DNA from: QALR01 sp045124015
GTDB taxonomy: Bacteria > Bacillota > Clostridia > Oscillospirales > CAG-272
Direction: 5' to 3'
Length of the DNA: 8,786 bases
Assembly (NCBI GenBank): GCA_045124015.1
Contig: JBGVLA010000178.1
Coordinates: forward strand, 1 to 8,786
Position 1 is the stretch's first letter. Each line of letters opens with the position of its first letter. A program made the position numbers and the translations under genes. Of this stretch, positions 5,744-8,786 are shown in pieces. The notes under the pieces are model-generated. The model saw only the letters and a list, made by a program, of their open reading frames with translations. It made no database searches and was not told the DNA's origin.

Positions 5744-6075
5744 CTGCTCACTCTTGATATCTAACATCATTTGAAATCCTCGCTTTCTTAATCTACCTTC
5801 TGCTTCTTTTTTTACAACCTTAAAACACATCTTTCCATCTTTTTTTCTCTAATGAGAATACCATTTGTTTTTTCGTGTACTTCTGTTGCAAAAGGCGAAT
5901 TTCCTTGATTTTTAATAAAAGATCTTTTACACGAAAGATTTGAAGTCGTTTAACACATTCGTAAAACCCAATCTATGTAAAGCGTAACACCGCCGTGTTT
6001 TTTCGATCAACTGTTCTTCATCAAATCGTTTTGTGCTTTGATATCTTTTATAAAAATCTCAACTCAGTAGGTCAT
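5738..6075 (-). pseudogene. Decayed short gene of unknown family, frameshifted
   Basis: From an ATG at 6075 with a strong AAAGGAGGT (6092-6084), the frame stops after three codons, but protein-like sequence continues in shifted frames on the same strand. Segment 1 (6058-5930) begins DFYKRYQSTKRFDEEQLIEK and ends NVLNDFKSFV. Segment 2 (5936-5823) begins FRVKDLLLKIKEIRLLQQKY and ends KRWKDVF. Segment 3 (5821-5741) begins KVVKKEAEGRLRKRGFQMML and ends at TGA 5740-5738. One missing T near 5935 and one extra T near 5823 would join the three into one reading frame. The 5' end also needs a frameshift and carries a TGA. The inferred product is about 110 residues, basic and helical. I do not recognise the family. 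Promoter, ribosome binding site and terminator are preserved, which suggests recent loss of function. The lack of an intact frame could also reflect sequencing error, but three separate lesions make that unlikely. Confidence 0.6.
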
Positions 6076-6106
6076 TGGTTTGTACCTCCTTTGTTTTTAC
6101 ATCTAT

Positions 6107-6135
6107 ATTATAGCACAGAAAAACACGATTTTCAA
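6107..6135 (-). promoter_or_regulatory. Strong sigma-A promoter of the decayed gene
   Basis: On the minus strand TTGAAA (6135-6130) and a consensus TATAAT (6112-6107) are 17 bp apart, with TGTG one base before the -10. Transcription would start near 6100, about 25 nt before the ATG at 6075. The promoter appears intact although the gene it drives is broken. Confidence 0.75.
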
Positions 6136-6210
6136 TTGACATTTTAACAGAAGCTAAAAAGAACTTTTTGTGTAAAAGAGAGAACTTTATTTCCATTTTT
6201 CTCCTACATC

Positions 6211-6239
6211 TTTACAAATCAAGACAAATATGATATAAT
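6211..6239 (+). promoter_or_regulatory. Orphan sigma-A promoter
   Basis: TTTACA (6211-6216) and consensus TATAAT (6234-6239) are 17 bp apart, with TATG one base before the -10. No gene follows on the plus strand; the transcript would meet the terminator at 6272-6300 within about 55 nt. It is either a remnant of a lost gene or the promoter of a very short RNA. Confidence 0.6.
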
Positions 6240-6245
6240 GATTAT

Positions 6246-6302
6246 GTTAGCGCGCCGCACATAGGCTTTCGAAAAGGACACGGAAATTCCGTGTCCTTTT
6301 CT
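6246..6302 (+). ncRNA. Possible very short transcript from the orphan promoter
   Basis: A predicted start about 7 nt after TATAAT and the terminator hairpin ending at 6300 would define an RNA of about 55-57 nt. Roughly half of it is the hairpin itself. It contains no ribosome binding site or start codon. The call rests only on the promoter-terminator arrangement; no RNA family is recognised. Confidence 0.2.
6272..6300. terminator. Bidirectional rho-independent terminator
   Basis: AAAAGGACACGGAA (6272-6285) and TTCCGTGTCCTTTT (6287-6300) are perfect 14-bp arms around one central A; about 3 nt would be unpaired in the folded RNA. On the minus strand it begins 7 bp after the stop of the membrane protein gene and ends the sigma-factor operon. 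Its outer arms, AAAAGGAC/GTCCTTTT, are identical to those of the terminator at 3140-3169. Confidence 0.93.
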
Positions 6303-6306
6303 TGTT

Positions 6307-7797
6307 TTATGAGTCTGTTTCAATACGAAATTGCAATGCCGTCCAGATCTTAAAAAATGAACGATATGCATTTGAGCTCGGCAAATAATTGCCCATACTG
6401 TTTTCTTTCGCCGTCATGAACGGATAGTTCCAAGGTGTTTTCTGATGAATGTAATCGATTGAAAAATCCATCAAGGAATGGATTTGGACAACCTCTGCAG
6501 TGAAGGAAATATATCCTCTCTGCAGATCACCGTCCATGGGGAAGGAAAATTCCGCCACGGGACGCGTGATAACACGATTTCCCAAAAAGAAGTTATTCGT
6601 CATGTACGTTTCCTTTTGTAAGGAATAGTAGGAAGACACATACGTTTCTCCGTCCTTATCATAAAGAACATGACCGCTGTAATCGTCCTTGCTAAGAAAG
6701 GCATTCTCCGTTTGCGACCACAGAGAGATAAACTCCGTTCCGAAAAACGCTGGCTTTGCTTCAAAGACGAAATGATGGAATATCTTCCATTCTTCTCCGC
6801 TCTCGCTTAGTCTTACACCAATGCTTGTGATCTGAAGCTCCTTGGTATCGTGCACTGTGTTTACATGGATCGTATCTCCGACCCACTGCGAAACACGCCG
6901 TCCGTCGTTGAGGGCATAATCATGTGCATATACGATCACCTCAAGAGCACCCTTGCAGGACAAAATATCTTCATCGCCAAGATCCTCCAGAACATACGAA
7001 GGAAATCCTAAATCCTCAAGATCTTCTTTTACCTGCTCTATCTCCGGAGCTTCCGCGCGCTCACGAACCTGCCATGCCATCGGATACGATTGGCAAAAAA
7101 AGATTCCATAAAGTATACCGCCGACAAGCAACAGAAGAATCCCCGCGCTCAAAACATCATCGGAAACCTGAATCTTCACGGGACGAATCGCATACCCCGC
7201 ATCATCAAGATCTCGCATCACGCGGAAAAGACTGCGAAGGATCAACACGTAACAAACGATAAGCAAAATCGGAATGACAAAGCCTTGATATTCAATCAAG
7301 CCCAAAAAGCACACAGCAATATACCAAACGATGAGCCAAGCGCCGCTCGTACCATGCGAAAGACCTGCGCGCTCTCGTATTTCATAAAGTCCTGCGCTAA
7401 AGAAGAAATACACTATCACTTGAAGCAAGATGCCCAAAACCGTTAAAAACAGTTCTGCGGTATCCGTCAAAAGCAAACTGCTGTATATCGTAGATTCAAA
7501 AATCAGAATTCCATAATGATAGACCATTCGAACTACGGACAAAAGATAACATCCGAAAAACCAACCGTTTTCGCGGCGAAGCATTCGAAAGCCGAGCAAG
7601 CCAAGCAAAATACCGATGATCGGCAAAACATACTGCAAAAACCAAAACTGAAGCGTAATACCGCAAAGCGCAAAACCAATCAGCACCATTCTCATCGCCC
7701 TTTTCCAAGGCGTTACCGAGAGCACGATATCATCGGGCGGCATTTCCGAAAGACTCGATTCCAGCAGTTTATCAAAATTCAAATCACGGTCAGTCAT
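6307..7797 (-). CDS. Seven-helix membrane protein, probable anti-sigma/sensor partner of the ECF sigma factor
   Basis: This 496-residue protein has a short acidic cytoplasmic N terminus (1-30), then about seven hydrophobic helices near 35-52, 54-70, 79-99, 115-137, 152-168, 172-188 and 217-235. A soluble domain of about 260 residues follows. With the N terminus inside, an odd helix count places that domain outside the cell. No zinc-finger anti-sigma (HxxxCxxC) or RsgI motif is present, and I do not recognise the C-terminal domain. The anti-sigma role is inferred from position: the gene directly follows the sigma factor and overlaps it by 8 bp, the usual arrangement for a sigma/anti-sigma pair. 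The start is the ATG at 7797, with GGAGGTGAT (7810-7802) at 8-nt spacing. An in-frame GTG at 7806 lies inside that Shine-Dalgarno and is rejected. A terminator follows directly. Confidence 0.8.
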   Translation of the reverse strand: MTDRDLNFDKLLESSLSEMPPDDIVLSVTPWKRAMRMVLIGFALCGITLQFWFLQYVLPIIGILLGLLGFRMLRRENGWFFGCYLLSVVRMVYHYGILIFESTIYSSLLLTDTAELFLTVLGILLQVIVYFFFSAGLYEIRERAGLSHGTSGAWLIVWYIAVCFLGLIEYQGFVIPILLIVCYVLILRSLFRVMRDLDDAGYAIRPVKIQVSDDVLSAGILLLLVGGILYGIFFCQSYPMAWQVRERAEAPEIEQVKEDLEDLGFPSYVLEDLGDEDILSCKGALEVIVYAHDYALNDGRRVSQWVGDTIHVNTVHDTKELQITSIGVRLSESGEEWKIFHHFVFEAKPAFFGTEFISLWSQTENAFLSKDDYSGHVLYDKDGETYVSSYYSLQKETYMTNNFFLGNRVITRPVAEFSFPMDGDLQRGYISFTAEVVQIHSLMDFSIDYIHQKTPWNYPFMTAKENSMGNYLPSSNAYRSFFKIWTALQFRIETDS

Positions 7798-8332
7798 CCA
7801 TATCACCTCCCAGCGCTTCTCTCAGTTTCTTTTTGATGCGATACAGCTTCCCTTCCACGGCGCGCTCCGTCATACCAAGCTCGGCGGCGATCTGCGCGGT
7901 GGATTGCCTATAATAATATTTTCGATAAAACAGGATCGTTTCCTTTGGCGACAATTCAAGAAGTGCTACACGAAGCGCGTTTCTGCGCTCGATCTGCAAA
8001 ACTCTTTCCTCAGGTGTCGGCTCCAAGGACGGCGTATCCTCAGAAAGTGCATCGGAAGACGCGATCTCCTGCCGCCCACGTGCATGGTTTAGGGCAATGT
8101 TGCGTGTAATGGCTGTAAGCCACGCAGTAAAGCTTCCTCGAGCTTGATCATATGCATCAATTTTTGCCCAAACTTGCATCGCCGTCTCCGAAAGCGCTTC
8201 CTCTCGGTCTCGCTCATCTTTTAAGATCGGCGAAATGATATATCGCATCAGCGGTGCATAATGGCGAAAAAACGCTTCCGCACCAAGCTCATTGCGTTCA
8301 CGAATCATCTCGATGATATCACATTCCCGCAC
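7790..8332 (-). CDS. ECF-type RNA polymerase sigma factor
   Basis: This 180-residue sigma-70 family protein has only regions 2 and 4. Region 2 spans about 18-85, including AFFRHYAPLMRYI, the core-binding EEALSETAMQVW segment and the -10-recognising GSFTAWLTAITRNIALNHAR. A linker rich in Glu, Ser and Pro covers 88-112. Region 4 spans about 118-174, with LSPKETILFYRKYYY and the helix-turn-helix STAQIAAELGMTERAVEGKLYRIKKKL. It directs RNA polymerase to a dedicated set of promoters. The start is GTG at 8332, supported by AAAGGAG (8347-8341) 8 nt upstream; no ATG at the right distance competes. Its 3' end overlaps the membrane protein gene, so the two are probably translationally coupled. A weak TAATAT (8368-8363) could be a -10, but no matching -35 is clear. 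The regulon is unknown. Confidence 0.92.
   Translation of the reverse strand: MRECDIIEMIRERNELGAEAFFRHYAPLMRYIISPILKDERDREEALSETAMQVWAKIDAYDQARGSFTAWLTAITRNIALNHARGRQEIASSDALSEDTPSLEPTPEERVLQIERRNALRVALLELSPKETILFYRKYYYRQSTAQIAAELGMTERAVEGKLYRIKKKLREALGGDMDD
7802..7810 (-). promoter_or_regulatory. Nine-base Shine-Dalgarno that couples the sigma and membrane protein genes
   Basis: GGAGGTGAT inside the last codons of the sigma gene matches nine consecutive bases of the typical anti-Shine-Dalgarno sequence. It sits 8 nt before the ATG at 7797, which fixes that start. The sigma stop (7792-7790) overlaps the new frame, so ribosomes finishing the sigma gene can re-initiate. Confidence 0.85.
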
Positions 8333-8381
8333 ACGATCGCCTCCTTTCCTTTTCTCTACTCTATATTACACCAAAAAACGA

Positions 8382-8410
8382 AAAATCCCACGGAAAAACC
8401 GCGGGATTTT
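8382..8410 (-). terminator. Rho-independent terminator after the deacetylase gene
   Basis: On the minus strand AAAATCCCGCGG (8410-8399) pairs with CCGTGGGATTTT (8393-8382) around a TTTTT loop, with a single G-U pair. The same position is an A-C mismatch in plus-strand RNA, so it works best for the minus-strand deacetylase gene ending at 8414. It separates that gene from the sigma operon. Confidence 0.85.
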
Positions 8411-8413
8411 GAA

Positions 8414-8786
8414 TCAATTTTCGGGATAAAGTGCGATTGTATAGCCATTCGCACGGAAATCATCGATCACATCACCAAGAAGCTCCGTATTGGTCTTGGA
8501 AACCGCATGAAGCAGATAGATCGCACCCGGATGCGCAAGACTTGTGATCTTTTCAAAAGCCTCGTCATGTGCAGGTTGATTATCCGTTTCCCAATCTCTG
8601 TAAGCAAAGCTCCAGAAAAGAGAGGTATAGCCAAGCTCCTTCACGAGCGCCGCCATTCGATCGCTCGATTCTCCCATCGGGAAGCGGAAAAGCGTCATCG
8701 AGTAGCCAAAATTTTCGTAAACGTAATCATGAAGTCCTTTGATATCCGCATAGGCATCCTCAAGGGTCATACCCGGGAACGAAAGA
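8414..8786 (-). CDS. PdaA-like polysaccharide deacetylase, C-terminal part (start outside window)
   Basis: The 123 visible codons are the second half of a NodB-homology deacetylase. FRFPMGE is the Arg-containing third motif. FWSFAYRDWETDNQP is the fourth, and the wording is characteristic of PdaA. HPGAIYLLHAVSKTN holds the histidine of the fifth motif. PdaA-type enzymes remove the N-acetyl group from muramic acid in peptidoglycan, a step toward muramic delta-lactam of the spore cortex; close relatives act on other N-acetylated polysaccharides. The metal-binding TFDDG and HSxxH motifs must lie beyond base 8786. The in-frame ATG at 8770 is internal: coding continues upstream to the edge as LSFPG. 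Whether the protein is secreted or anchored cannot be judged without the N terminus. The specific PdaA assignment is likely, not certain. Confidence 0.88.
   Translation of the reverse strand, partial: LSFPGMTLEDAYADIKGLHDYVYENFGYSMTLFRFPMGESSDRMAALVKELGYTSLFWSFAYRDWETDNQPAHDEAFEKITSLAHPGAIYLLHAVSKTNTELLGDVIDDFRANGYTIALYPEN

Noticed and set aside
5738..6075. Programmed frameshifting in the broken gene
   Set aside because: Three lesions, one of them within five codons of the start and including a stop, with no slippery site and structure pair, fit decay better than recoding.
6136..6164. Plus-strand promoter starting with TTGACA at 6136
   Set aside because: No acceptable -10 element lies 16-18 bp downstream.

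Overview
The window looks like chromosomal DNA of an anaerobic Bacillota, most likely a gut-type member of the Clostridia. Every start has a strong AGGAGG-type ribosome binding site. The promoters are AT-rich with 17-bp spacers and TRTG-extended -10 elements. The gene content also fits: a clostridial-style large serine recombinase remnant, a PdaA-type deacetylase, an ECF sigma factor with a multi-pass membrane partner, and intracellular GH29 and SGNH glycan enzymes. I cannot assign a genus.

Layout. Bases 1-556 are a scar of mobile DNA: the 3' end of a large serine recombinase gene, followed by 2.9 copies of a 98-bp tandem repeat whose first copy overlaps the recombinase tail. Each copy carries two potential hairpins, one of them terminator-like. 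Next is an XRE-family regulator (minus strand), divergent from a glycerophosphodiester-phosphodiesterase-like gene (plus). The gap between them holds two good promoters and a three-half-site TGAGAA operator candidate. A small helical-bundle protein of unknown function follows on the plus strand and ends at a strong bidirectional terminator. A GH29 alpha-L-fucosidase (minus) and a two-domain SGNH/GDSL esterase (plus) are then divergently transcribed from a 170-bp control region. Neither has a signal peptide, which suggests cytoplasmic trimming of imported fucosylated and acylated oligosaccharides.

Bases 5649-6306 contain no intact gene. They hold a decayed gene of about 110 codons (minus strand, 5738-6075) that keeps its promoter, ribosome binding site and terminator, and a convincing orphan plus-strand promoter (6211-6239) that points straight into a terminator about 35 bp away. 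The right part is a minus-strand operon: an ECF sigma factor followed, with an 8-bp overlap, by a protein with seven predicted membrane helices and a roughly 260-residue C-terminal domain, probably its anti-sigma or sensor. At the right edge is the C-terminal half of a PdaA-like polysaccharide deacetylase whose start lies outside the window.

I see no CRISPR array, tRNA, rRNA or intact transposase. The least explained items are the hairpin-bearing 98-bp repeats, the decayed gene and orphan promoter at 5.7-6.3 kb, and the ECF/seven-helix sensor pair.
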